A stretch of 5,973 nt of DNA from Gemmatimonadaceae bacterium. GTDB taxonomy: Bacteria; Gemmatimonadota; Gemmatimonadetes; Gemmatimonadales; Gemmatimonadaceae. How positions within the stretch are numbered: position 1 is the stretch's first letter; every line of letters starts with the position of its first letter. Position numbers and translations under genes: made by a program. Positions 1 to 5,973 of this stretch are shown in pieces. The DNA is taken from the NCBI GenBank assembly GCA_019689955.1, contig JADGGM010000214.1, positions 1 to 5,973 on the forward strand. The letters run 5' to 3'. Under the pieces are notes generated by a model, which saw only the letters and a program-made list of their open reading frames with translations, was not told where the DNA came from and searched no databases.

Positions 1-71
1 ACGTTGATGACCGACTGCCCCTCCCCAGAAGCGCGGCGCACCTCGCGCTCGGTGATCACGCGGCGCGCCAC
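1..71 (-). CDS. Possible 5' end of an unidentified gene, cut by the window edge
   Basis: A minus-strand frame opens with GTG at 71-69 and stays open to base 1, giving 23 codons. The peptide starts VARRVITEREVRRASGEG and continues QSVINV. A purine-rich ribosome-binding stretch, GGGAGGGGAGGG, lies at 86-75, with a GGAGG core ending 4 bases before the GTG. The I-T-E-x-x-V-R-x-A pattern followed by a Gly-rich step faintly recalls the N-termini of EutQ-like and other microcompartment-associated proteins, but 23 residues cannot support a family call. The gene lies on the same strand as the efflux operon and begins 165 bases after the pump gene's stop, so it could be a distal operon member or an independent gene. 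The frame is also open upstream of the GTG, so the start rests only on the ribosome-binding site. Whether this is a gene at all is uncertain. Confidence 0.4.
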   Translation of the reverse strand, partial: MARRVITEREVRRASGEGQSVIN

Positions 72-125
72 GCGCCCTCCCCTCCCACGCCGATCCAGTT
101 GCCACGAACCATGTTCGCCCCTCCG

Positions 126-136
126 GACAAGTTGTC
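126..136. repeat. 11-bp inverted repeat in the spacer after the pump gene
   Basis: GACAA-G-TTGTC is a perfect inverted repeat with 5-base arms around a single central base. It stands out in the GC-rich spacer because its inner arms are AT-rich. It lies 55 bases upstream of the possible GTG start at 71, where an operator for that gene could sit. No convincing -35/-10 pair is visible next to it. A chance palindrome is quite possible at this length. Confidence 0.25.
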
Positions 137-212
137 GCCACGATAGGGACGACGCGCGGGCGCCGATGTCTCGGTGGAGCGCTCGCGCGGGTGCTCAGGC
201 CGTAGAGAACCC

Positions 213-225
213 GAAGCGCCGCTTC
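213..225 (-). terminator. Weak hairpin just after the pump gene, possible terminator
   Basis: Read on the minus strand, GAAGCGGCGCTTC starts 10 bases after the TGA of the pump gene and can fold into a 5-bp stem (GAAGC/GCTTC) with a GGC loop. The following bases, GGGTTCTC, hold no run of T, so it does not meet the usual intrinsic-terminator pattern. It may instead be an mRNA 3'-end stabiliser or chance. Nothing stronger is seen between 72 and 235. Confidence 0.2.
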
Positions 226-235
226 CTGCCCTCGG

Positions 236-3200
236 TCATACCTCCAGGCGGTCTCCCGGCCGCGCGACCACGGCGTACAGCGCGGGCATGAGGAACACGC
301 TGATGAGGAGCCGCGAGAAGAGCCCTCCGACGATCACCAGCGCGAACGGCCGCTGCGAGTCGGAGCCCACGCCGTGCGAGAGCGCGGCGGGGAGGAGGCC
401 GAGCGCGGCGACGAGCGCGGTCATCATGATCGGCCGGAGGCGGAGGAGCGCTGCCTGGCGCGTGGCGTCGCCGATCGCCACGCCGTTCCCGCGCAGCTCG
501 TTCGCGTACGAGATGTACACGACCGCCGTCTGCACCGAGACCCCGAACAGCGCGAGGAACCCGATCCCCGACGAGACCGAGAACGGGGTGCCGGTCACGA
601 GCAGCGCCAGGAGGCCGCCGATCGGCGCCGAGAGCACCACGCCGACCACGGTGATCATCGGGAACTTGACGTTGCCGTACAGCGCGAAGAGGAGGAGGAA
701 GATCACGAGCAGCGTGAGCGGGAGGATGATCCGGAGCTGCGCCCGCGACGCGGTGTACTCCTGGAACTCGCCCCCCCACACCACGCGGTACCCCGGCGGC
801 AGGTGCATCGCCGCGGCGACGCGGGCCTGCGCCTCGCGCACCGCGCTCGCCAGGTCGCGTCCCTCCACGGAGAACTGCACGCCGATGAAGCGCGCGTTGT
901 TCTGCCGGTAGATGAACGCGGCGCCGTTCGACACCTGGATGGTGGCGAGATCCTTCATCGGGATCTGCTGGCCGTCGGGGGTGGGGACGAGGATCTCGCC
1001 GATCTGCTCCGGCGTCTCGCGGAACTGCGGCTGCAACCGCACCACCAGGTCGTAGAGCCGCTCCCCCTGCGCGACCTGCGTGGCCACCGCGCCGCCGACG
1101 GCGGCCTCGATGAGACCGTTGACGTCGGCCGCGTTGATCCCGTAGCGCGCGATCCGGTCGCGGTCCACGGTGATGGTGAGCGCGGGCTGGCCGAGCTCCT
1201 GCACGAGCGTCACGTCGGTGATGCCGCGGACGCCCTGCAGGATGCGCTTGATCTCCCGCCCGCTCCGCTCGAGCACCGCGAGGTCCGAGCCGAAGATCTT
1301 CACGTCGAGCGCGCTCTTGAGCCCCGTCTCCGCTTCGTCGACCGCGTCCTGGGCGGGCTGGGTGAAGTTGAAGGTGATCCCGGGGAAGCGCTCGAGCTGC
1401 TTGTCGATCGCGGCGATGAGCTGCGCCTTGGTGCGGATCGGGCCGGTCCACGCGTCGTAGGGCTTCAGCCCCACGTAGAACTCGGCGTTGAAGAACCCCG
1501 TGGGATCCGTGCCGTCGTCCGGGCGCCCGTGCTCCGAGGCGACGACGGTCACCTGCGGGAAGGAGCGGAGGATCGCGCGGATCTGCGGGACGATCTTCGA
1601 CGACTCGTCGAAGGAGATGGTGTACGGCATGGTCGCGCGCACCCAGAGCGCCCCTTCGTCGAGGTGCGGCATGAACTCCGCGCCGATCGCCGGGATGAGG
1701 AGGAGGGAAAGCGCGAACGCCCCCGCGGAGCCGGCGATCGTCGCCCTCGGGTGCGCGAGGCACCAGTCGAGACCGCGCTCGTACCACCCCTTCACCCACT
1801 CGAACGCCGCGTTGCGCCGCTCGCGCACCCCGCGCCGGAGGAGCCACGCGCAGAGCACGGGGATGAGCGTGAGCGTGACGAGGAGCGCGCCGATGAGCGC
1901 GAAGATCGTCGTGTCCGCCATCGGGCGGAAGAGACGCCCGGAGGGGCCGGAGAGCACGTAGATCGGGAGGAACCCGGCGACGATCACCGCCACCGCGTAG
2001 AAGATCGGCCGGTCGACCTCCGCCGCGGCGCTGACGATCACGTCGCGGATGCGGTAGTCCTGCCCGTGGCGCAGCGCGAGCTGGCGGTGGATGTTCTCCA
2101 CCATCACCACCGCTCCGTCGACGAGGATGCCGAAGTCGATCGCGCCGATCGAGAGCAGGTTCGCCGGGATGTGGCGGAGGTCGAGGCAGATGAACGCGAC
2201 GAGGAGCGAGAGCGGGATCGCCGTGGCGACGATGAGCCCCGAGCGCACGTCGTACAGGAAGAAGATCAGCACGACGACCACGAGCACGATCCCGCGCACG
2301 AGGTTGTCCTCCACCGTGCGCGTGGTGAGGTGCACGAGGTCGCTCCGGTCGTAGAACGGCCGGATCTTCACGTCCTTGGGGAGGATCGAGTCGTTGAGCT
2401 CGCGGGTCTTGGCCTGCACCCCTTTGAGCACGACCTGCGCCTGCTCCCCGCGGCGCATGACGATCACCCCTTCCACGGCGTCGTCGCGCTCGTTGAAGCC
2501 GAACTGCCCGAGGCGCGGCGCGTGGCCGACGACCACGTCGCCCAGGTCGCGCACGAGGATCGGGGTCCCGTTGCGCACGGCGACGACGACCTTGCCGATG
2601 TCCTCCACCGTGTGCAGCCGCGCGAGGCCGCGCACGTAGTAGAACTGCCCCCCCTCGGAATAGAAGCCGCCGCCGGCGTTCCCGTTGTTCGCGTTGAGTG
2701 CTTCGATGACCTGCGGCACCGAGAGCCCGGCGCCGGCGAGGCGGCCGGGGTCGAGGAGCACCTGGTACTGCATCGTCTCCCCGCCCAGCGGGGAGTCGTC
2801 GGCCACGCCGGGCACGGAGCGGTACGCCTTGGTGACTACCCAGTCGTTGATGTTCTTGAGCTCCATCGGCGACCGGTCGTTGCTCTCGAGCACGTAGCGG
2901 TACACGAGCCCCGACGGCGCGGCGAGGGGCCCAACCTCGGGGCTCACTCCCTCGGGGAGCTCGACGCCGGGGAGCCGCTCGAACACCTGCTGGCGCGCGA
3001 AGTAGTCGTCGGTGTTGTCCTCGAAGGTGAGGGTGACGTCGGAGAGCCCGTAGAGCGAGATGGAGCGGATGACCTTGAGGCGCGGGAGCCCGTTCATCTC
3101 CACTTCCACGGGGACGGTGATCAGCCGCTCGACCTCCTCCGCGGCGTGCCCCGGCCACTGGGTGATGATCTCCACCATCGTGGGAGAGATGTCGGGGTAG

Positions 3201-3373
3201 GCGTCGACGGGGAGGCGGCGGAACGACCAGATGCCGGCGCCCAGGAGGAGGAGCGCGAACATCGACACGACGAGGCGCTGGTCGAGCGAGGTCGCGACGA
3301 TGCGGTTGATGAGCGAGCGGCGCTGGACCACCGCCGCGTCCTCCGCGGCTTCGAGCTGGTCGCGCGTGGTCAC
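236..3373 (-). CDS. czcA: CzcA-like heavy-metal efflux RND pump, inner-membrane subunit
   Basis: This 1045-residue protein is full length for the heavy-metal-efflux branch of the RND superfamily, which exports metal ions by proton antiport across the inner membrane. About 12 membrane helices are visible: one at roughly 33-50, a cluster at 358-512, one at 545-563 and a final cluster at 883-1035. Two large periplasmic domains lie between them. The helix-4 motif DFGILVDGAVVMVEN places the proton-relay acids at D413, D419 and E426, as in CzcA. Other family signatures are AEFMPHLDEG (565-574), GRPDDGTDPTGFFNAE (616-631), FGSDL (694-698) and RLRPIMMTALVAALGLLP (978-995). The copper-pump CusA ligands M573, M623 and M672 align by hand to R579, N629 and E680, so divalent Zn/Co/Cd/Ni is more likely than Cu/Ag. 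The exact metal cannot be told. The gene starts with GTG, inside a GTGA overlap with the upstream adaptor gene's stop, and has GGAGAG just ahead of it. It is the last gene of the C-B-A operon. Confidence 0.95.
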   Translation of the reverse strand: MTTRDQLEAAEDAAVVQRRSLINRIVATSLDQRLVVSMFALLLLGAGIWSFRRLPVDAYPDISPTMVEIITQWPGHAAEEVERLITVPVEVEMNGLPRLKVIRSISLYGLSDVTLTFEDNTDDYFARQQVFERLPGVELPEGVSPEVGPLAAPSGLVYRYVLESNDRSPMELKNINDWVVTKAYRSVPGVADDSPLGGETMQYQVLLDPGRLAGAGLSVPQVIEALNANNGNAGGGFYSEGGQFYYVRGLARLHTVEDIGKVVVAVRNGTPILVRDLGDVVVGHAPRLGQFGFNERDDAVEGVIVMRRGEQAQVVLKGVQAKTRELNDSILPKDVKIRPFYDRSDLVHLTTRTVEDNLVRGIVLVVVVLIFFLYDVRSGLIVATAIPLSLLVAFICLDLRHIPANLLSIGAIDFGILVDGAVVMVENIHRQLALRHGQDYRIRDVIVSAAAEVDRPIFYAVAVIVAGFLPIYVLSGPSGRLFRPMADTTIFALIGALLVTLTLIPVLCAWLLRRGVRERRNAAFEWVKGWYERGLDWCLAHPRATIAGSAGAFALSLLLIPAIGAEFMPHLDEGALWVRATMPYTISFDESSKIVPQIRAILRSFPQVTVVASEHGRPDDGTDPTGFFNAEFYVGLKPYDAWTGPIRTKAQLIAAIDKQLERFPGITFNFTQPAQDAVDEAETGLKSALDVKIFGSDLAVLERSGREIKRILQGVRGITDVTLVQELGQPALTITVDRDRIARYGINAADVNGLIEAAVGGAVATQVAQGERLYDLVVRLQPQFRETPEQIGEILVPTPDGQQIPMKDLATIQVSNGAAFIYRQNNARFIGVQFSVEGRDLASAVREAQARVAAAMHLPPGYRVVWGGEFQEYTASRAQLRIILPLTLLVIFLLLFALYGNVKFPMITVVGVVLSAPIGGLLALLVTGTPFSVSSGIGFLALFGVSVQTAVVYISYANELRGNGVAIGDATRQAALLRLRPIMMTALVAALGLLPAALSHGVGSDSQRPFALVIVGGLFSRLLISVFLMPALYAVVARPGDRLEV

Positions 3374-4518
3374 TGGCTCTCCGCGAACTGGAGGAAGAGG
3401 CCGCCCTGCTGCACGACGCGGTCGCCGGGGCGGAGGCCGGCGTCGATCCGATAGCGGTCGTCGAGGCGCGCGCCGAGGGTCACGGTGCGGCGCTCGTAGG
3501 TGCCGGCGGCGGTCTGCACGTACACGAAGGGCTGGTTGTCCTCATCGCGCAGCACCGCGGAGACGGGGACGAGGAGCCCGGTGTGCTCACGGCGCGAGTG
3601 GATGACGACGCGGACGTACATGTCCTTCTTGAGCAGGCCGCCGCGGTTGGGGACCACGACGCGGACGGCGGTGGCCTTGGTGCTGGAGTCGACCTCGGGG
3701 GCGATGTTGCTGACCACGCCGCGGAAGGGCTGCGGGGATGCGGTGGTGAACACCTCGGCCGAGTCGCCGACGTGCACGTCGCCTAGGTCCGACTCGAACA
3801 CGCTCGTCATCACCCACATGCGCGACAGGTTGGCGACGGTGAAGCACGGGGTCGATCCCGCCTGGATGAGCTGCCCCGGCGAGATGAGGCGCTCGACGAC
3901 GACGCCGGCGAGGGGCGCGCGGATCACCCCCTGGACCGCCTGCACCGGGAGGTCGTTCCGCAGCGAGTCGATGGTGCTCGCCGGGACGCCGATCGCGTGG
4001 AGCTGCTGGAGCGCGGCGTCCTCGTCGGCCTTGGCGGCGATGGCGTCGGTCTGCGCCTGCTCCATGTCGCGGCGCGCGATGGCGTCGGCCTTGAAGAGCG
4101 CCACGTCCTGCTCGGCGATGCGCTGCGCGTTGCGCGCGGCCGCGGCGGCCTTGCGGTAGTCGGCGATCGCGGAGGCGAAGTCGGGGGAGGAGACGTAGGC
4201 GAGCGGCTCCCCCTGGCGCACGGCGACGCCGGGCTGCACGAGCACGCGGGTGACGGGGCCGGAGATGGGGGCGAGCACCGGCGTGGCCTGGTCCCCGTCG
4301 AACGCCACGGTGCCGGTGGCCTGGACGATCGGGCGGTAGCGCGTCGGCTCGACAGGGGCGACGGCGATCCGCTCGCGCTGCGCCGGCGGGAGCACGAGCC
4401 CCGCGGGCTTCGCGGCCGCCTGCGCCGGCGGGGGGTCGCCGCCGCAGGCCAGGGCGGCGAGGAGCGCGGCGGAGGCGCCGGCCGTCGCGGCGAGGAAGGC
4501 GATTCGGCGGCTAGTCAT
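3370..4518 (-). CDS. czcB: CzcB-like periplasmic adaptor (membrane fusion protein), probable lipoprotein
   Basis: This 382-residue membrane fusion protein links the RND pump to the outer-membrane duct. The N-terminus MTSRRIAFLAATAGASAALL runs into AALAC|GGD, an acceptable though not ideal lipobox with the lipidated Cys at 25, so the mature protein is probably anchored to the inner membrane. Visible parts are the first lipoyl half (about 80-112, SGPVTRVLVQPGVAVRQGEP), a short alpha-hairpin rich in Ala, Gln and Asp (113-190), the second lipoyl half (195-230, APLAGVVVERLISPGQLIQA), a beta-barrel (232-310) and a membrane-proximal domain (315-380, VPVSAVLRDEDNQPFVYVQT). Residues 26-75 contain no Met, unlike the metal-binding N-terminus of CusB, and there is no His-rich extension, which agrees with the non-copper call for the pump. 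The ATG at 4518 is chosen for its GGAGGA site and because the signal peptide starts there; the frame extends to 4677 upstream, but that stretch is Pro/Ser-rich and overlaps the outer-membrane gene deeply. The gene overlaps the upstream gene by 8 bases and the pump gene by 4. Confidence 0.93.
   Translation of the reverse strand: MTSRRIAFLAATAGASAALLAALACGGDPPPAQAAAKPAGLVLPPAQRERIAVAPVEPTRYRPIVQATGTVAFDGDQATPVLAPISGPVTRVLVQPGVAVRQGEPLAYVSSPDFASAIADYRKAAAAARNAQRIAEQDVALFKADAIARRDMEQAQTDAIAAKADEDAALQQLHAIGVPASTIDSLRNDLPVQAVQGVIRAPLAGVVVERLISPGQLIQAGSTPCFTVANLSRMWVMTSVFESDLGDVHVGDSAEVFTTASPQPFRGVVSNIAPEVDSSTKATAVRVVVPNRGGLLKKDMYVRVVIHSRREHTGLLVPVSAVLRDEDNQPFVYVQTAAGTYERRTVTLGARLDDRYRIDAGLRPGDRVVQQGGLFLQFAESQ
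3379..3382 (-). promoter_or_regulatory. Ribosome-binding site fixing the GTG start of czcA
   Basis: GGAG on the minus strand ends 5 bases before the GTG at 3373-3371. This site sits inside the last codons of the adaptor gene and supports GTG as the start. The four-base GTGA overlap favours ribosome re-initiation after the adaptor is made. Confidence 0.7.
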
Positions 4519-5842
4519 GCGGTCCTCCGGTGGACGTGGTGTCGAGTGGTGCACCGACGGCGAGCCGGAGCTGGGCGACGGCATCGTTCGCGGCGCCGAG
4601 GGCGTCGGTGTATTGCGTCTGGGCATCGAGCAGGGCGCGCTTGGCGTCGAGGACCTCGAGGGTCGAGGCGCCGCCAAGGCCGTAGCTCACGGTGGCGATG
4701 TGATAGGCTTGCTGCGCTTCGGGGAGCAGCTCGTCGCGGATGTAGTGCACCTGTTCGATCGCAGTGCTCGCCGCGGCGTACGCGGTGCGCACTTCCTGGC
4801 TCACCTGGGCGACGAGGTCGCGCGCGGTGGCCGCGAGCTCGCGTTCGCGGTGCTGCGACTCGGCCACCTCCCCGCCGCGATGCTGCCAGAAGAAGAGCGG
4901 GACGCTGATCCCGATGTCGGTGTCGTACGTGGCGGGCGCGCCCGGGATGGTCACGCGCGTGACGCCGAGGGCGATGTCGGGGAGCCAGTATTCCTTGGCG
5001 AGCGTGGTGGCCGCGCGCGCGCCGGCGCGCTGGGCGTCGAGGCTCCGCAGCTCCGGGCGGTGCGCGAGCGCCAGCCGCTCGAGCGTGTCGAGCGCAGGGA
5101 GCGCCGGGGGGACGCCGAGGGTGTCGGCCGCCGCGATCGGCGCGCCGAGGGGGCGCGCGATGAGGCGGTTGAGCGCCGCGCGCGCGTTGGCGACGTCGCG
5201 CTCCGCGGCGATGAGCTGGTTCCGCGATTGCGCGAGATCCACCCGCGCCTTCACGACGTCGAGCTTGGGGCTGGTCCCCCCTTCGTAGCGCGCTTGCGTG
5301 CGCGCGAGGAAGTCCTGCGCGAGCTGCGTGGCCTGCTGAAAATCGTCGTGATGACGGAGCGCGACGAGCAGGGCGCTGTACGCCTGCGAGGTCTCCGAGG
5401 CGATCTGCTGCCGGAGCTGCTCGTACGAGAGCTCGCTGCTCCGCACGTCGGCGGTGGCGACCTGGCCGCGGAGGCGGATCCGGTCGGGGAACGGGACGGT
5501 GAGCCCGAGCGCGTAGTCGTGCTCCCCCGCGGTGCTCGGCCGGAACGGCCCCGACTGGCCGACGATCGTCGCGCTGGCGGCGAGGTCGGGGAGCGCCTTG
5601 GCCTCGGTGACCCGCGCGCGCGCCTGGGACACCTGCTCGCGCGCCGCGTGGAGCTGCGGGTTGTTCGCCAGCGCGAGGTCGATCGCTTGCTGGCGGGTGA
5701 GCGCGAGCGCGGGGCCGCTGTCGGCGAGCGGCGCGAGGGTTGGCACGGGGGCGCGCGGTTCGTTGCGAGCGCGCTCCTGCGCGTGGGCCGCGGTGGCTCC
5801 CGCGAGCGCGAGCGCACCGGCGCAGATGATCCCTTTGAGCAT
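4511..5842 (-). CDS. czcC: CzcC-like outer-membrane factor (TolC superfamily)
   Basis: This 443-residue protein is the outer-membrane duct of the tripartite pump, within the 400-480 residues usual for the OEP family. The signal peptide MLKGIICAGALALAGATAAHA should be cut after residue 21 (AHA|QE). There is no Cys at +1, so unlike many family members it is probably not lipidated; Cys7 lies too close to the N-terminus to be a lipobox. The protein shows the two internal OEP repeats: helices with LTRQQAIDLALANNPQL (48-64) and RYEGGTSPKLDVVKARVDLA (185-204), then the equivalent ERLALAHRPELRSLDAQRA (255-273) and YGLGGASTLEVLDAKRALLD (387-406). Beta-strand segments are likely at 88-117 and 289-316. 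The ATG at 5842 is preferred to the upstream ATG at 5911 because the signal peptide starts here and a GAGGTGGAGGAC stretch precedes it. First gene of the operon; its TAG overlaps the adaptor start by 8 bases. Confidence 0.92.
   Translation of the reverse strand: MLKGIICAGALALAGATAAHAQERARNEPRAPVPTLAPLADSGPALALTRQQAIDLALANNPQLHAAREQVSQARARVTEAKALPDLAASATIVGQSGPFRPSTAGEHDYALGLTVPFPDRIRLRGQVATADVRSSELSYEQLRQQIASETSQAYSALLVALRHHDDFQQATQLAQDFLARTQARYEGGTSPKLDVVKARVDLAQSRNQLIAAERDVANARAALNRLIARPLGAPIAAADTLGVPPALPALDTLERLALAHRPELRSLDAQRAGARAATTLAKEYWLPDIALGVTRVTIPGAPATYDTDIGISVPLFFWQHRGGEVAESQHRERELAATARDLVAQVSQEVRTAYAAASTAIEQVHYIRDELLPEAQQAYHIATVSYGLGGASTLEVLDAKRALLDAQTQYTDALGAANDAVAQLRLAVGAPLDTTSTGGPHD
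4523..4528 (-). promoter_or_regulatory. Ribosome-binding site fixing the ATG start of czcB
   Basis: GGAGGA on the minus strand ends 4 bases before the ATG at 4518-4516. It lies in the last codons of the outer-membrane gene and rules in this start over the longer frame beginning at 4677. Confidence 0.8.
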
Positions 5843-5854
5843 GTCCTCCACCTC
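5843..5854 (-). promoter_or_regulatory. Ribosome-binding region of czcC
   Basis: GAGGTGGAGGAC lies directly before the ATG at 5842. The GGAGG core is only 2 bases from the start, while the upstream GAGG sits 8 bases away at a normal spacing, so the upstream copy is the likelier anti-Shine-Dalgarno contact. The upstream copy is also one arm of the inverted repeat at 5849-5859. Confidence 0.6.
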
Positions 5855-5859
5855 AGGTG
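5849..5859. repeat. Inverted repeat CACCT-C-AGGTG overlapping the czcC ribosome-binding region
   Basis: Perfect 5-base arms flank one central base. On the minus strand it reads CACCT-G-AGGTG, so its second arm contains the GAGG of the ribosome-binding site. It could be a protein-binding half-site pair, or chance. A hairpin with a one-base loop could not form fully in RNA, so operator DNA would be the better reading if it is functional. Confidence 0.25.
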
Positions 5860-5873
5860 TGGCTGTGCACGGA

Positions 5874-5889
5874 GCCGCGGCGCCGCGGC
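5874..5889. repeat. 16-bp perfect palindrome in the czcC leader
   Basis: GCCGCGGCGCCGCGGC is its own reverse complement and lies 31 bases before the czcC start codon. It is pure G and C, so chance formation is easier than in balanced sequence. It could be an operator or, in mRNA, part of a strong stem. It shares bases 5887-5889 with the next hairpin, so the two cannot fold at once. Confidence 0.35.
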
Positions 5890-5901
5890 GTCCACGACGC
5901 C
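5887..5901. repeat. Hairpin GGCGTC-CAC-GACGCC in the czcC leader
   Basis: A perfect 6-bp stem encloses a three-base loop (GTG on the minus-strand transcript). It overlaps the 16-bp palindrome by three bases, giving alternative folds. There is no T-run after it on the minus strand, so it is not an intrinsic terminator. Function unknown. Confidence 0.3.
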
Positions 5902-5906
5902 AGTCG

Positions 5907-5918
5907 CGCATCGATGCG
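5907..5918. repeat. 12-bp perfect palindrome near the genomic end
   Basis: CGCATCGATGCG is its own reverse complement. It lies 65 bases upstream of czcC and 5 bases inside the adapter boundary, so its flank is incomplete. It could be an operator half of a larger site or chance. Confidence 0.25.
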
Positions 5919-5923
5919 TGCAG

Positions 5924-5973
5924 CTGTCTCTTATAACCATCTGACGCTGCCCACGAAGGCTAAGGTGTAGATA
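5924..5973. other. Illumina Nextera adapter read-through (not genomic)
   Basis: The last 50 bases follow the known Nextera read-through structure in order. First, 5924-5942 matches the Tn5 mosaic end CTGTCTCTTATACACATCT except that CA is read as AC at 5936-5937. Next, 5943-5956 matches GACGCTGCCGACGA with one change at 5952. Then comes an 8-base index, AGGCTAAG, at 5957-5964, one base from AGGCTTAG, the reverse complement of i5 index S508 as I remember it. Last, 5965-5973 matches GTGTAGATC with only the final base different. Over the 42 constant bases 38 agree. The scattered errors fit the low-quality tail of a read. Genomic sequence therefore ends at about 5923, and this end is a contig end. 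Confidence 0.95.

Larger units (their letters stand above)
5843..5923 (-). promoter_or_regulatory. Truncated 5' leader of the czcCBA operon
   Basis: These 81 bases are all that remains of the genomic sequence upstream of czcC before adapter begins. They are GC-rich and hold four inverted repeats: 5849-5859, 5874-5889, 5887-5901 and 5907-5918. I see no recognisable -35/-10 pair. No metal-regulator operator can be named with confidence. The promoter may lie in the missing upstream sequence. Confidence 0.4.

Noticed and set aside
56..112. An 18-codon minus-strand frame (ATG at 112, TGA at 58-56) as a gene in its own right
   Set aside because: The Shine-Dalgarno is good, but the peptide MVRGNWIGVGGEGAWRAA has no recognisable character and overlaps the possible GTG-started gene. 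I list it as a finding with the truncated gene and not as a feature.
195..3158. A minus-strand open frame of 987 codons in another frame of the pump gene
   Set aside because: The product is Arg/Ala/Gly/Pro-rich low-complexity sequence with no recognisable domain; it is a frame shadow of the pump.
374..3454. A plus-strand open frame of 1026 codons antisense to the pump gene
   Set aside because: Its product is an implausible string of Glu, Arg, Asp, His and Val with no domains. Stop-free antisense frames are expected opposite GC-rich genes, and the minus strand encodes a clear RND pump.
4519..4677. A 53-codon N-terminal extension of the adaptor gene
   Set aside because: The extension is Pro/Ser/Arg-rich, lies wholly inside the outer-membrane gene and would bury the signal peptide. 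The ATG at 4518 has a strong ribosome-binding site.
5843..5911. A 23-codon N-terminal extension of the outer-membrane gene starting at 5911
   Set aside because: It is Arg-rich, would bury the signal peptide and is encoded by the palindrome-rich leader; the ATG at 5842 has a ribosome-binding region directly before it.
5924..5942. A Tn5-like mosaic end suggesting a transposon boundary
   Set aside because: It is followed directly by Nextera adapter, an index-length stretch and flow-cell adapter sequence, so it comes from library preparation and not from a genomic transposon.
4517..5944. A plus-strand open frame of 475 codons opposite the outer-membrane gene
   Set aside because: It has shadow-type composition and runs into the adapter bases at its end, so it cannot be a natural gene.
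1..5973. CRISPR arrays, tRNA or rRNA genes, insertion sequences
   Set aside because: No regularly spaced direct repeats, no tRNA-like cloverleaf or rRNA sequence and no transposase coding region were seen.

Overview
The window is a GC-rich fragment from a diderm (Gram-negative type) bacterium. It carries one tripartite heavy-metal efflux operon, transcribed entirely on the minus strand. The diderm assignment follows from the gene set: an outer-membrane factor, a periplasmic lipoprotein adaptor and an inner-membrane RND pump. The phylum cannot be fixed from the sequence. High GC, GTG starts and strong GGAGG ribosome-binding sites would suit Gemmatimonadota, Acidobacteriota or a GC-rich proteobacterium; Gemmatimonadota is only a guess.

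Layout in transcription order (right to left): (i) 5924-5973 is not genomic. It matches Illumina Nextera adapter read-through, including an i5 index, with a few errors. (ii) 5843-5923 is what survives of the 5' leader, GC-rich and full of inverted repeats. (iii) 5842-4511 is a czcC-like outer-membrane factor. (iv) 4518-3370 is a czcB-like adaptor lipoprotein. (v) 3373-236 is a czcA-like RND pump. (vi) 235-72 is a short spacer with a small hairpin after the pump gene and an 11-bp inverted repeat. (vii) 71-1 may be the first 23 codons of another minus-strand gene, cut by the window edge.

The three complete genes form a compact operon in the order C-B-A. They overlap by 8 bases (C/B) and 4 bases (B/A), each internal start has its own Shine-Dalgarno, and translation is probably coupled. 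The products should assemble into a pump spanning both membranes: CzcA takes metal ions from the periplasm or inner membrane using the proton gradient, CzcB bridges, and CzcC is the exit duct. The pump has the DFG-X3-DGA-X4-EN acidic motif of divalent-cation (Zn/Co/Cd/Ni) pumps and lacks all three cleft methionines of the copper/silver pump CusA, so a divalent-cation substrate is favoured. No regulator is visible.

I see no evidence of an undescribed system. The most notable observation is technical: the contig ends in uncropped adapter. The biological points worth a look are the palindrome-rich leader and the truncated gene at the left edge.
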